A stretch of 21,347 bases of DNA, from positions 1 to 21,347 of the IMG/VR virus record IMGVR_UViG_3300034168_000188. One strand, written 5' to 3'. Below, piece after piece: positions 13,443 to 21,347 of this stretch. The notes beneath the pieces are model-generated. The model saw nothing but the letters and a program-made list of their open reading frames with translations. It made no database searches and was not told where the DNA came from. The DNA comes from a virus. Every line of letters starts with the position of its first letter. Within the stretch, counting starts at the first letter, position 1. Made by a program: the position numbers and the translations under genes.

Positions 13443-14606
13443 GTGGCGATCAAGATGCAAATTCGGCGCGGAACTTTGGCGGCTTGGGATGCTGCTAGTA
13501 ATCCTGTTCTTGAACCCGGCGAACTTGGCTTTGTGACTGACGTTGGCAAGACGGCGTTCAAGATTGGCGACACGGCAGGTACTGGGTGGAACACGCTTCC
13601 ATACGTCAACTCGACCTATCCAGAGTTGTTACCTGATGCGGGTGGCAACCTTGACTTATCAATTGTGCAAGGTCGGTATCAGTTGTTAACTGGAGTTACC
13701 TACACAAACGTACCAGCAACAGACTTTACTAACACTACAACTGATGGTAATTGTCTTCTTTTCGTTACTGTTCCGTCCACGACTATTGTTATCCAAGAGT
13801 TGACAACATCGTTGACAACTTGTAAGCGATTCATCCGTGCCAAAAATAATTCTACGTGGACCGCATGGAAACGTATTGACAACTTGAGTGCTAGTGAAAG
13901 CCTGTCGATTACCAACTTAACCCTCAGTGGCGTATTGACTATTCCTGTTGGAGCAGTTGGCACTCCATCACTCACATTTGCTAGTGACACTAATACTGGT
14001 GTTTACTCAACTGGTGCAGACAATCTCAGTGTGACTACGAATGGAGTTCAGCGCGTAGCAGTTGGAACTGCACTTACTACTGTTACTACTCCACTCACAG
14101 TCAGTGGGCTTGTAACAGCATCAAATGCGCTCACTGTTTCTGCTGGCACAGTTACTCTTCCAGCAGGATCAGTTGCTGGTGCTGCCCTAGCAGACAATGG
14201 GGTAACCGTTGCCAAACTTGCGCAACTTGCAACATTGACTGTTCTTGGAAACAGTACTGCCGGAACTGCTAATGTGGCTGCATTGACAAGTGGCTCTAGT
14301 GGTACGGCACGAACTGCACTTGGACTTGGGACAAATGCATATTCGTCCGTTACTCCACTTCCGGCATTTCAAGTAGGCGCAGGGGTTGGTCAGGTCAAAG
14401 CGGCTTCTGCAATTGCAAGTGTAAGTTCAAATGATCCTATTACATTCGGTGCAAGTGGAGAAACATGGTTTGTAATCGTGTGGAAACAATGGCAAAACTT
14501 AGGAAGTACAGGATTAGCAACGATTGAAGTATTGACCGCTCCAAAAAATTACGTTCCACAGGCTGGTCAGTGGGGGGTTATTGGATTTGCAATACGGACT
14601 GCATAA
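13443..14606 (+). CDS. Tail fibre with Mtd-type N-terminal domain
   Basis: A 387-residue fibre. Residues 1-55 (IKMQIRRGTLAAW, GELGFVTDVGKTAFKIGD, GWNTLPYV) match the N-terminal domain of the major tropism determinant family, which attaches receptor-binding proteins to the virion. Residues about 85-146, ending RAKNNSTWTAWKRID, look like a pyocin-knob domain. Residues 172-207 (GTPSLTFASDTNTGVYST, GADNLSVTTNGVQRV) are a repeat-type fibre element often found before S74 chaperone domains, and 240-300 form a Ala/Thr/Gly-rich shaft with KLAQLATLTVLGNSTAGTA. The last 50 residues form a beta tip (TWFVIVWKQW). No S74 chaperone and no diversity-generating reverse transcriptase are present here. The stop overlaps the nozzle start (TAATG). 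Confidence 0.82.
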   Translation: MAIKMQIRRGTLAAWDAASNPVLEPGELGFVTDVGKTAFKIGDTAGTGWNTLPYVNSTYPELLPDAGGNLDLSIVQGRYQLLTGVTYTNVPATDFTNTTTDGNCLLFVTVPSTTIVIQELTTSLTTCKRFIRAKNNSTWTAWKRIDNLSASESLSITNLTLSGVLTIPVGAVGTPSLTFASDTNTGVYSTGADNLSVTTNGVQRVAVGTALTTVTTPLTVSGLVTASNALTVSAGTVTLPAGSVAGAALADNGVTVAKLAQLATLTVLGNSTAGTANVAALTSGSSGTARTALGLGTNAYSSVTPLPAFQVGAGVGQVKAASAIASVSSNDPITFGASGETWFVIVWKQWQNLGSTGLATIEVLTAPKNYVPQAGQWGVIGFAIRTA

Positions 14607-17104
14607 TGCCATACCTCCCAATCACTCTTCCTTCACGCGGCTTGCACGTTGACAGTGCATACTCGTCATTGCCTCCGGGCTTTACGCTCGATTCAATAAA
14701 CGTGCTCCCGTATGACCCGTACAAGGGGAAGCAGCGACTGGGTCAGCGCAGGGCATTGCTTGGCGCGTTTGAATTCAACGACACTAGCCCATCAGTAGTA
14801 ACGCGCAAGGTGCAAGCAATTGTCCGCGCTGATGCATATGTTGTGGCTGATGGCGGATCAACTGAACTTACACAACGCTGCGTTGTTGTGGCAGGCGGCG
14901 AGGTGTACATCATTGATCCGGGCGACACTGTGCCAACCATTATTGCGTATGCGTCATCAACATCAAAGTTAGATGACACCAAAGATATTTCTGTTGCGAT
15001 CTTTGGTAACTACGCTTACTTTGCTGATGGTGAAAAATACCGCCGGATGAACATCACGCTCGCTCCTAACGATATGCGTGTTGAGTTCTGGGGAACAATC
15101 TTATCAAACGTAACTATTCATAACAGTACTGGACATATTCGATTTACTGCGACTCCATTAACAGTTGATCAACCAATTGTTGTTACTGGAACATTTACTG
15201 GTGCGGGTATTGGAGCAATCAGTCTATATGCGTTTCAAGAAACGTTTTACGTCAAATCAATAGTTGGTACTGCTAATAATGAAGTTGAGTTGTCAAGAAC
15301 CCCCGGTGGACCACATCTAGCAACAACTGCTGGTAACACTAACGGTTTGACATTCATTATTAGTGGTCCAGAAATGACCATTAAGCCGTCATCGAACGCT
15401 AGCAGTATTGGTGCGGCTAAAGCAGAAGTAGGCGAACGTGCAAGTTTGCTAGTTCGCTTTGGCGGTCGCTTGGCGTTGAGCGGCTTTACGCCGTCACCAA
15501 ACAACTGGTTCCTTAGCAAGATCAATGACGTTGATGATTGGGTTCCCGGCTCAACCCCTGACGATGCTGTCGCTGGCAACTTGTCAACCAAGTTCTCCAT
15601 TCCCGGCGAGCCGATTGTTGCGCTGATCCCGATGGCAGAGAGTGGGCTGCTCTTCGCTGGTAGGCACACGATGACCTATCTATCCGCTGACCCTGTGTTT
15701 GACACGCAGGCGCGGATGATTGAGTTGTCGCGATCAGTCGGCATTGTTTCTTCCAAGGCATGGTGTGTGTCGGATGCTCAGACGGTGTACATCATGGCGC
15801 AGGATGGCTTGTACCGCGTCCGCCCAAACGAATTCCAAGTGACACAGTCTGGTCGAATTACTGGCGGTCGGCTTGATTCATTCTTCCAGTCGCAGAAGTT
15901 TGATAAGTTGAACTGTTCGCTTGGGTTTGACCCTGAAATCCAGAACATCTATTGCATTCTGTCGCGCACTGACCTGCCATCGAGCAGTACGCACCTTGTT
16001 TATAGTCAAGCGACCGATTCATTCTGGGCAATCCGCACGGGGTGGACAGCGTTTCAAGCACCATCATGCATTGGCGAGTTCCCATTTGGTGATGCTCGAT
16101 CACCAGTGCTGGCTCTTGGCAGCGAAGATGGCTACCTTGGTTGGTTTGATCGCAACCTGACATCAGGTGTTGATGGTCAAGCCGCTGTTGGTTACAAAGG
16201 AGGAAGTAGCCCCTTCACAGTAAGCAACCTTCAAGCGGCTGCGCAGAAGATTGTCAGTTCATTGACTATTGGTCCAGTTGTCTCTCCAAATCTGTCTCAG
16301 GTCATGCTGCGTGATATGCGTGTTGAACTGACGATGGATGAGCCGCAAGAGACAGTGGATTTTAATACCCCAAACGTTCGATTGACTGGACCATTCCTAT
16401 CCATTCTGTCTGGTCAAACAGCAGAGGAGGCAATTGGTGAAGCAATCGTCAACGTCACGGTCAGATATGACCCATCGTTCCCGGCTGTGGTTTTGGACGG
16501 TGGAGACGCTTCTGTTATTCCTCGTGTGGAAGACCCTGTAGGTGGGTATGACTTTGGTGTTCCTGTGTTTGTCGGAACAACTGGCATCAATCTTGCCTAT
16601 CCGCAGTCACTTGCTCCTCACACATACACCACGCTTGACACGTTGATCACTGATCCAACGGCGCGAACGTATGCATTTGGTGACAACCGGATTTTTAATA
16701 CTGGATCACCACCAAGCAACGGTTGGAAAATTCAAAATGAAGTTAATGTAGGCAATATTCAAACGTTGTTTACACGCGATGAATCATTGCCGGGAACTTC
16801 GCTTGATACTCCCGGTGGTGTTTACGTCTATGGAGATGGAATTCCAACTGCGCTCCCGTTACCAACCCTGCCGGGATCATCTCAATCTCCGCGCATCGTT
16901 GTAAGCAGCGGAACGTACACCAACACCAACTCCATCCAGATTGGTGAATTGCAATCTGGTCGCAATGACGCGCTTCGATGCCGCATCCGCGACCAAGCAG
17001 TCTTTGCTCGCATTGATAGTAACGGTGTTCCTTGGGCGATTGAGCGCATGGCTGCGCTTATCGACCCAATGACGCATACCAAGAACGTGAAGGGAACATA
17101 CTAA
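14606..17104 (+). CDS. Tail nozzle (tail tubular B-like) protein
   Basis: An 832-residue beta-rich protein following the fibre and preceding the internal proteins. Size and order match the hexameric nozzle at the tip of podovirus tails (T7 gp12, 794 residues). The N-terminus ITLPSRGLHVDSAYSSLPPG followed by FTLDSINVLPYD and GKQRLGQRRAL is characteristic of these proteins: an LPPG, an asparagine, then an arginine-rich strand. The middle (about residues 290-520) has repeated propeller-like strands, for example NNWFLSKINDVDDWVPGS, LLFAGRHTMTYLSAD, VYIMAQDGLYRVRP and SFWAIRTGWTAF. The C-terminal third (about 560-830) is a further beta region that may be an insertion or platform. I start it at ATG 14606, inside the previous stop, instead of the upstream GTG within the fibre gene. 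Confidence 0.72.
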   Translation: MPYLPITLPSRGLHVDSAYSSLPPGFTLDSINVLPYDPYKGKQRLGQRRALLGAFEFNDTSPSVVTRKVQAIVRADAYVVADGGSTELTQRCVVVAGGEVYIIDPGDTVPTIIAYASSTSKLDDTKDISVAIFGNYAYFADGEKYRRMNITLAPNDMRVEFWGTILSNVTIHNSTGHIRFTATPLTVDQPIVVTGTFTGAGIGAISLYAFQETFYVKSIVGTANNEVELSRTPGGPHLATTAGNTNGLTFIISGPEMTIKPSSNASSIGAAKAEVGERASLLVRFGGRLALSGFTPSPNNWFLSKINDVDDWVPGSTPDDAVAGNLSTKFSIPGEPIVALIPMAESGLLFAGRHTMTYLSADPVFDTQARMIELSRSVGIVSSKAWCVSDAQTVYIMAQDGLYRVRPNEFQVTQSGRITGGRLDSFFQSQKFDKLNCSLGFDPEIQNIYCILSRTDLPSSSTHLVYSQATDSFWAIRTGWTAFQAPSCIGEFPFGDARSPVLALGSEDGYLGWFDRNLTSGVDGQAAVGYKGGSSPFTVSNLQAAAQKIVSSLTIGPVVSPNLSQVMLRDMRVELTMDEPQETVDFNTPNVRLTGPFLSILSGQTAEEAIGEAIVNVTVRYDPSFPAVVLDGGDASVIPRVEDPVGGYDFGVPVFVGTTGINLAYPQSLAPHTYTTLDTLITDPTARTYAFGDNRIFNTGSPPSNGWKIQNEVNVGNIQTLFTRDESLPGTSLDTPGGVYVYGDGIPTALPLPTLPGSSQSPRIVVSSGTYTNTNSIQIGELQSGRNDALRCRIRDQAVFARIDSNGVPWAIERMAALIDPMTHTKNVKGTY

Positions 17105-17910
17105 TGGGACTCTTTGGAAACTTATTTGGCGGCGAGTCGGATATGCGCAGGGCTACGAGGAACATGAACAAGAAATTCAAACAAGAGCGCACTCTTCAAG
17201 AGGGCAACTACACCGCGCTTATCAAAAAGTTTGAAGACGAACGATCAAACAATGCTGATGTTTACTCCAAGCAATATAACGAGTCAGTCAAGCAGTACGC
17301 CGACACGATGGCTCAAAGCCGTGCAGCGTTCGGCGCAGCATCTGCTGAGTCGTTCAAGACGCTGTCTGCTGGTCGCGATGCAACCTTGGCACTGTTGCAG
17401 CAGTCCACTGATAAGGCTGTTGGACAATCGACAGCGCAGGGCTTGATGATGGGGCTATCAAATACCACGTTTGGTCAGGCTCAGACGCAGGCGGTTGCCC
17501 GTCAAGGCGCGTTGCAGGCTGGCGCAGTCAACGAGCAGTACGCGCAGATCCTTGCTGCTGCACAGCAGTCAACCGCTAACTCGATGGCAAACATGGAAGC
17601 AGCGGCTGGGCAAACAACGCTGAGTGCTGGGTTAGGCGCAGCGCAATACCTTGGTAACCAATATCAGGGTTACACGCAAGGTGCTCTTCAGACCCAGCAA
17701 ACTGGGTATAACGTGGGTCAACAACTTGGCACTGCTGCAATAACTGGAACGTATCAACAGCAGATGGCATCGGCTCAAGCAAGCATTAACTCTGGAAATC
17801 AAATCGGTGGTGCACTTGTTGGCGCGGCTGCTGGAGCGGCTGGAACACTTGTTGGTGGTCCAATAGGTGGAATGGTCGGTAGCCAACTTGCAGGCGCAGC
17901 ACTCGGATAA
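17104..17910 (+). CDS. Internal virion/ejection protein with C-terminal glycine zipper
   Basis: A 268-residue protein starting at a TAATG junction with the nozzle stop; AAGGGAA at about 17090-17096 is the ribosome binding site. The N-terminus MGLFGNLFGG is a short amphipathic or hydrophobic start typical of podovirus ejection proteins, followed by a long Ala/Gln-rich helical region (residues 15-225). The last 40 residues are a glycine zipper (GGALVGAAAGAAGTLVGG and on), able to insert in membranes. This resembles T7 gp14-type proteins, which are ejected first and make the outer-membrane part of the DNA conduit. There are almost no charged residues in the second half. The function is inferred from composition and place, not from a matched family. 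Confidence 0.62.
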   Translation: MGLFGNLFGGESDMRRATRNMNKKFKQERTLQEGNYTALIKKFEDERSNNADVYSKQYNESVKQYADTMAQSRAAFGAASAESFKTLSAGRDATLALLQQSTDKAVGQSTAQGLMMGLSNTTFGQAQTQAVARQGALQAGAVNEQYAQILAAAQQSTANSMANMEAAAGQTTLSAGLGAAQYLGNQYQGYTQGALQTQQTGYNVGQQLGTAAITGTYQQQMASAQASINSGNQIGGALVGAAAGAAGTLVGGPIGGMVGSQLAGAALG

Positions 17911-17919
17911 GGAAACACT

Positions 17920-18450
17920 ATGGCTGACAACACAATGTTTGGTATGGGTACTGGGCTGCAAGCAATCTCTAACTTCCCTGTTCAATCGAAGGGTGTCGGC
18001 AAGTCATTAACGCCCCCTTCGCCATCTGGATGGGATGCGTTCATGGATGGTGCAAAGACATTTGCTGGCAACTTCCTTGTTGGCGTAGCGAGTGGCATTC
18101 AAGCCTATCGACCCGGCAATGAATACAGTTCATTGGCTGGTGGGTTTCTCGGCGCGTCACGCCCAATGCAACAGCAATTGGACAACGCTATGCAGGCAGA
18201 GCAGCAAAAGTTTGCACGTACCCAAGAAGACTTGAAGACCAAGTCGGAGATGAAGACCAAGGAAGATATCTATCGATCACAAGCAGATCGAGCGGTCGGT
18301 ATGCAAACGCCGGATGTATCTGGTCTTTCACTTGGCGTGTCTGCTCCACCGAAGAAAGTCATCGAAGAACCATTTGGCTTTCAGCCGGGATTCTCATTGA
18401 CACCAAGCAAGACAGCATCTGAAGCCGTACTCAAGATTGGAAAGCAATAA
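17920..18450 (+). CDS. Putative internal virion protein
   Basis: A 176-residue protein with AAGGAA (17909-17914) before its ATG. It has a short Gly/Ser-rich start, a small-residue helix (FMDGAKTFAGNFLVGVASGI, about 40-60), a charged coiled-coil region (QQQLDNAMQAEQQKFARTQE and on, about 83-125) and a Pro/Gly-rich tail. No family is recognised. It sits between the glycine-zipper protein and the 593-residue coiled-coil protein in a run of genes that in podoviruses encodes the internal core, so a core or ejection role is the best guess. The stop overlaps the next ATG (TAATG). Confidence 0.55.
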   Translation: MADNTMFGMGTGLQAISNFPVQSKGVGKSLTPPSPSGWDAFMDGAKTFAGNFLVGVASGIQAYRPGNEYSSLAGGFLGASRPMQQQLDNAMQAEQQKFARTQEDLKTKSEMKTKEDIYRSQADRAVGMQTPDVSGLSLGVSAPPKKVIEEPFGFQPGFSLTPSKTASEAVLKIGKQ

Positions 18451-20231
18451 TGTCTCAACTACCCAAGCCAAGTCCCATGACTCCAGAAGAACTTGTCGGA
18501 CCGCCAAGTCCAGAGAGTCCATTGATTGGACCGGACGAGGGCATGGCTCAACCGCCTGCTGATGGTTTCATGCGTCCTGCTCAACAGGCTCAACAGCCTG
18601 ATCCATTGATGGACGATGAGGCTCTCAAGGCTGCTGCGCTCGACCACCGTGGCTCGCGCCAGATCGCTCCGTACGGTACGTACGAGGCGGTCGATGCCGC
18701 TATTCAGAACGGTTACTACACGGGTCTTGAGGCTTTGGATTTCGGCACGTTGCCTGATGGGACTCCGGCTGCGCTGTTTACTGACAAGCGCGGTCAGCGT
18801 CAAGCCATTCGGATGTCGCAGGAGCAGTGGTCGGCTGGCTTGCAGACTCGCGCACAGGCGCGTATCGCTATGGCAAAGCAGATGCGCAATCAGCAGGAGT
18901 CTCAGCGGCTCATGCCTGCGGTCGAGAAGATGGCGCAGGAACTTGAGTCAGTTGCTCCGGGATTCATGGACTTTGCTGCCATGAACATGGAAACAGATCC
19001 ACGCGCTACGTATTCAAACATCCAGAATATGTACGACAAGTTTAAGGCGGGTGATCGAAAGGTAATGCAGGAACTGGAGAAGGTTGTTAATCAAGCAAGT
19101 TTGACAATTGGACAGGGCATGGCAGAAACTTGGGCAAAGAACACTAACGAAATTAGTACTGCCCAAGCGGAAGGAGTCATGGATGATGAATCAATTCCAC
19201 CATTATTCAAAGCGCAATATATTCAGAGACTAAAGCGTAAACAGTTAAGCGTTAATCGCTTTGCTATGTTGACACCACCAGAAGGTGGCATTCGGCGCAC
19301 TGTTAGTTTTCCATCGTGGTACGCCAGTCAGTCTGACCCCGGTGCAATTGACGATCTTGCTGATACAACTATCAATCTTGTTGGATATGAAACCGTGGCT
19401 CAGTTGCCTCGTCCGCAGCAAATCCAGTTCTTGATGCAACGGTCAATGGCTATCAGCCGCGAAATTGGTTGGTCAATGCCGTTTGGTCAGGGCGATATTG
19501 CAATGGTGTCAAACGCCTTGGATCGCCGTTTGCAAGCAATGAGTCCACCACCAATGATGCAGCCAAATCAATTGGCTGGCAATCAATCACCTGAAGCACA
19601 GCAGATCCGTGGCACAATGTCGCAGATGCAACGCGGTCAGCAGGAGCGCGAGCAGGCTACTCGTCAAACCGAAGCAAAGATTGCTGAAACGGAAGCACGT
19701 GCTTTGTTTGGAGCCAATCGCGCTGAGTATGCCCCACAGATGTCTGAGGCAGAACTTGCACAGAAGCAGGCTAATACAGGGTTGACACAAGCGCGAGCAA
19801 CGACCGCACAGGTGGATGCGCAATACGCGGCTGCTCGCCAGCAAGCACGGATTGCTGAGATGCGAGCACGGGCTGCGCAGGGCGATGCAGAATCAGAACG
19901 CAAACTGGCTGAGGTTGATGTGCTGCTTAGTTTGACACCTGAAGAGGCAAAGGCAGCAAAGACACAGCGCGAAACTGAGCGCAAAAGCAGGAACACAGAG
20001 CCTGCTCCTAGTGGTCAACAACAATCTAAACCTATGTCAAAGGTTGAGGTAGATGCATACGTTCGATCACAAGTAGCAGATGCTGGTATTGAAATGGAAA
20101 ATACCGGGGATATTAGGAACGATGTTAACAATGCAATTGCGCGACTTAATAACGCGCAAGGAATGCTTGCTAACAATCTTCGTAATAAACTTAGAGGGAT
20201 CATCCAAAACCTAAAGAACCTACCTCAATGA
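18450..20231 (+). CDS. Large coiled-coil internal virion protein
   Basis: A 593-residue Gln/Ala/Met-rich protein. Residues 1-50 are Pro-rich and disordered; 60-130 form a small domain (YGTYEAVDAAIQNGYYTG, GTLPDGTPAALFTDKRG); 130-370 are mostly helical (for example RMSQEQWSAGLQTRAQARIA, LMPAVEKMAQELESV); and about 390-500 are one long coiled coil with repeated QAxAxxAEAxA heptads. The C-terminus is a helical domain (VRSQVADAGIEMEN on). The shape resembles core proteins of the ejection apparatus such as T7 gp15, but I see no definite homology. It couples to the last gene by ATGA at 20228-20231. An assembly chaperone or tail-associated role remains possible. Confidence 0.6.
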   Translation: MSQLPKPSPMTPEELVGPPSPESPLIGPDEGMAQPPADGFMRPAQQAQQPDPLMDDEALKAAALDHRGSRQIAPYGTYEAVDAAIQNGYYTGLEALDFGTLPDGTPAALFTDKRGQRQAIRMSQEQWSAGLQTRAQARIAMAKQMRNQQESQRLMPAVEKMAQELESVAPGFMDFAAMNMETDPRATYSNIQNMYDKFKAGDRKVMQELEKVVNQASLTIGQGMAETWAKNTNEISTAQAEGVMDDESIPPLFKAQYIQRLKRKQLSVNRFAMLTPPEGGIRRTVSFPSWYASQSDPGAIDDLADTTINLVGYETVAQLPRPQQIQFLMQRSMAISREIGWSMPFGQGDIAMVSNALDRRLQAMSPPPMMQPNQLAGNQSPEAQQIRGTMSQMQRGQQEREQATRQTEAKIAETEARALFGANRAEYAPQMSEAELAQKQANTGLTQARATTAQVDAQYAAARQQARIAEMRARAAQGDAESERKLAEVDVLLSLTPEEAKAAKTQRETERKSRNTEPAPSGQQQSKPMSKVEVDAYVRSQVADAGIEMENTGDIRNDVNNAIARLNNAQGMLANNLRNKLRGIIQNLKNLPQ

Positions 20232-21347
20232 CTTCATTTCAACAAACTCTCAATGAATGGTCTGATGCATTGGGAAAACAAATTGATGTTGCTGATGAGC
20301 AACAACCTGATGGTATTGATATTACAGATGATTTAGGTAATTCAATATCGCAATGGGAATCAATGTTGAATGATCAAGTTGCTGCTCCGGGATCAAGATC
20401 AACTGATCAGGACTTGATGCGCGGTGCTGCTGAGTCAAACAAGTTTGAGTCAGTCTTGCCAGACACGCCAGTGATTAGTTTGCGCGAGGTGTCGCGTGGC
20501 TTTCAGCAGAATATGCAGAGCACTGCGCAGGCGATTGCTACGCCAGCCATGCGATCACAAGCCATCTTGGCTGTGATGAAGCCATTGCAAATGTTGACAC
20601 CGTGGCTTCCGGCATTCACAAGTGAATACGACCGTGCGGTTGCGGATCAGTTGTCAATGTTGGTTGAGCCTGCTGGGTCTGGTCTTACGGCGCAGGATTT
20701 GCAATCGGAACTTATTGCCACTCGCGGTGCTCAACAAGGATTAGCGGAGGGTCAGAAGGAAGGATTTGCCGCTGACGTTTCGCGTGGCATTGGTCAGTCT
20801 TTGCCATCAACAATCGCGATGATTGGAAGTCTTGGTACAGGCACTCCATTGGTTGCAGCGCAGATGGCATCATTGGCATTTGTTCCATTGAGTTCATTTA
20901 CTGGTGGTCAATTAAATTACGTCAATGATCTTGAGCAAGAAAATCTTGAACTGGCAATGAGTGGTGAACCACTAAAGCAATTCGATCCAATCGAAATGGC
21001 AAACCGTGGTTTGGCTAGTGCCGCTATCGAATCATTTACTGAATTTGGTGGGGCTGCAATCGGCGCAAAGGTCATTGGCAAGATTGCTCAGGGTGCAGCC
21101 GCTCAATCGGCAGCAAAGTTTGCGGTCAACAAGTTCGCGAAGATTGGCGCAGCCCGTGCTGCTGGTGAAGTTGTGAAGCGCACAGGATCCAAGGCGGGTC
21201 AAGCCTTTGTTGCTGCTAACAACGGACTCGCGAGCATTACACCGGGATTCCTATACCGAACAGGACAGATTGCGGCGGTGTCGGGAGTAGAAGAGGCGAG
21301 TGAAGAGTTAGTGTCCGGCATTCTAAATGCCCCGTTTACCCATGCAC
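20228..21347 (+). CDS. N-terminal part of a large internal virion protein (truncated at edge)
   Basis: This frame starts at the ATGA overlap with the previous stop and stays open to the right edge: 373 residues without a stop. The N-terminus is acidic and Asn/Asp/Gln-rich (1-60), followed by a helical stretch and a hydrophobic Gly/Ser-rich region (about 188-226, SLPSTIAMIGSLGTGTPLVA and on). Two helix pairs carry a repeated Glu pattern, AAIESFTEFGGAAIG (266-280) and GVEEASEELVSG (353-364), which I associate with very large podovirus ejection proteins and other giant phage proteins. By position it is the equivalent of T7 gp16, the last and largest core protein, which forms the inner-membrane section of the DNA channel. 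No transglycosylase motif is in the visible part. Confidence 0.62.
   Translation, partial: MTSFQQTLNEWSDALGKQIDVADEQQPDGIDITDDLGNSISQWESMLNDQVAAPGSRSTDQDLMRGAAESNKFESVLPDTPVISLREVSRGFQQNMQSTAQAIATPAMRSQAILAVMKPLQMLTPWLPAFTSEYDRAVADQLSMLVEPAGSGLTAQDLQSELIATRGAQQGLAEGQKEGFAADVSRGIGQSLPSTIAMIGSLGTGTPLVAAQMASLAFVPLSSFTGGQLNYVNDLEQENLELAMSGEPLKQFDPIEMANRGLASAAIESFTEFGGAAIGAKVIGKIAQGAAAQSAAKFAVNKFAKIGAARAAGEVVKRTGSKAGQAFVAANNGLASITPGFLYRTGQIAAVSGVEEASEELVSGILNAPFTHA

Noticed and set aside
13801-13830. TTGACA-like promoter motifs in the fibre gene
   Set aside because: They lie within coding sequence encoding Leu-Thr-Thr repeats and have no matching -10 at proper distance.
14570-14605. Longer start of the nozzle gene
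   Set aside because: The extra residues overlap the fibre gene; ATG 14606 sits in a TAATG junction like several other pairs here.
13443-14606. Diversity-generating retroelement target, suggested by the Mtd-type domain
   Set aside because: No reverse transcriptase, template repeat or AAC-rich variable repeat is visible; the Mtd N-terminal domain occurs widely without such systems.
1-21347. tRNA genes, CRISPR arrays, insertion sequences, integrase or defence genes
   Set aside because: No cloverleaf, spaced direct repeats, terminal inverted repeats, recombinase motifs or non-structural gene was seen; coding density leaves no gap longer than about 50 bases.

Overview
This window is the structural half of a tailed-phage genome (class Caudoviricetes, podovirus-like). 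All 24 coding regions I can support lie on the + strand and follow the head-to-tail order of short-tailed phages. There is no tape-measure gene, sheath, RNA gene, CRISPR array, insertion sequence, integrase or bacterial gene. The lysis genes include a predicted lipoprotein that also has an inner-membrane helix, so the host probably has two membranes. I cannot name the host. Both ends are cut: base 1 is a poly-C/G edge directly upstream of the terminase frame, and the last gene runs off the right end without a stop.

Layout. Packaging and head: terminase large subunit (16-1812); a conserved small protein of unknown role (1809-2090); four tiny, very basic proteins (2091-2680); a coiled-coil protein (2681-2998); portal (2995-4767); an FmdB-like protein that has lost its zinc cysteines (4767-5069); scaffold (5072-5944); major capsid protein (5957-7234); a hairpin; a capsid-decoration-like protein (7285-7788); a second hairpin; and a head-tail adaptor (7841-8566). 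Virion surface: a beta-rich protein (8576-9100), a lectin-like protein (9101-10324) and a large SGNH esterase (10327-12534) whose N-terminal domain is a paralogue of the decoration-like protein. Lysis: three small membrane proteins (12571-13423). Tail: a fibre with an Mtd-type N-terminus (13443-14606), a nozzle protein (14606-17104), then a chain of internal virion or ejection proteins (17104 to the right edge).

How the genes work together. The terminase pumps DNA through the portal into a capsid built by the coat protein on the scaffold. The adaptor and nozzle close the head and form the short tail, and the last four proteins probably sit inside the head and build the conduit for DNA ejection. 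Most genes are translationally coupled through ATGA, GTGA or TAATG junctions. The two strong hairpins flanking the decoration gene are the obvious places where expression could be stepped down after the capsid gene.

The most interesting object is the 735-residue protein at 10327-12534. Its first 161 residues align with the 167-residue decoration-like protein at 7285-7788, and the rest is an SGNH hydrolase with a complete set of catalytic blocks split by large beta-rich insertions. This suggests a glycan-modifying esterase displayed on the capsid surface, rather than on the tail, by a capsid-binding domain. Other points of interest are the basic microprotein cluster, the candidate unimolecular spanin with a long cytoplasmic tail, and a G7 tract in the portal gene where a -1 slip would fuse portal to the next gene.
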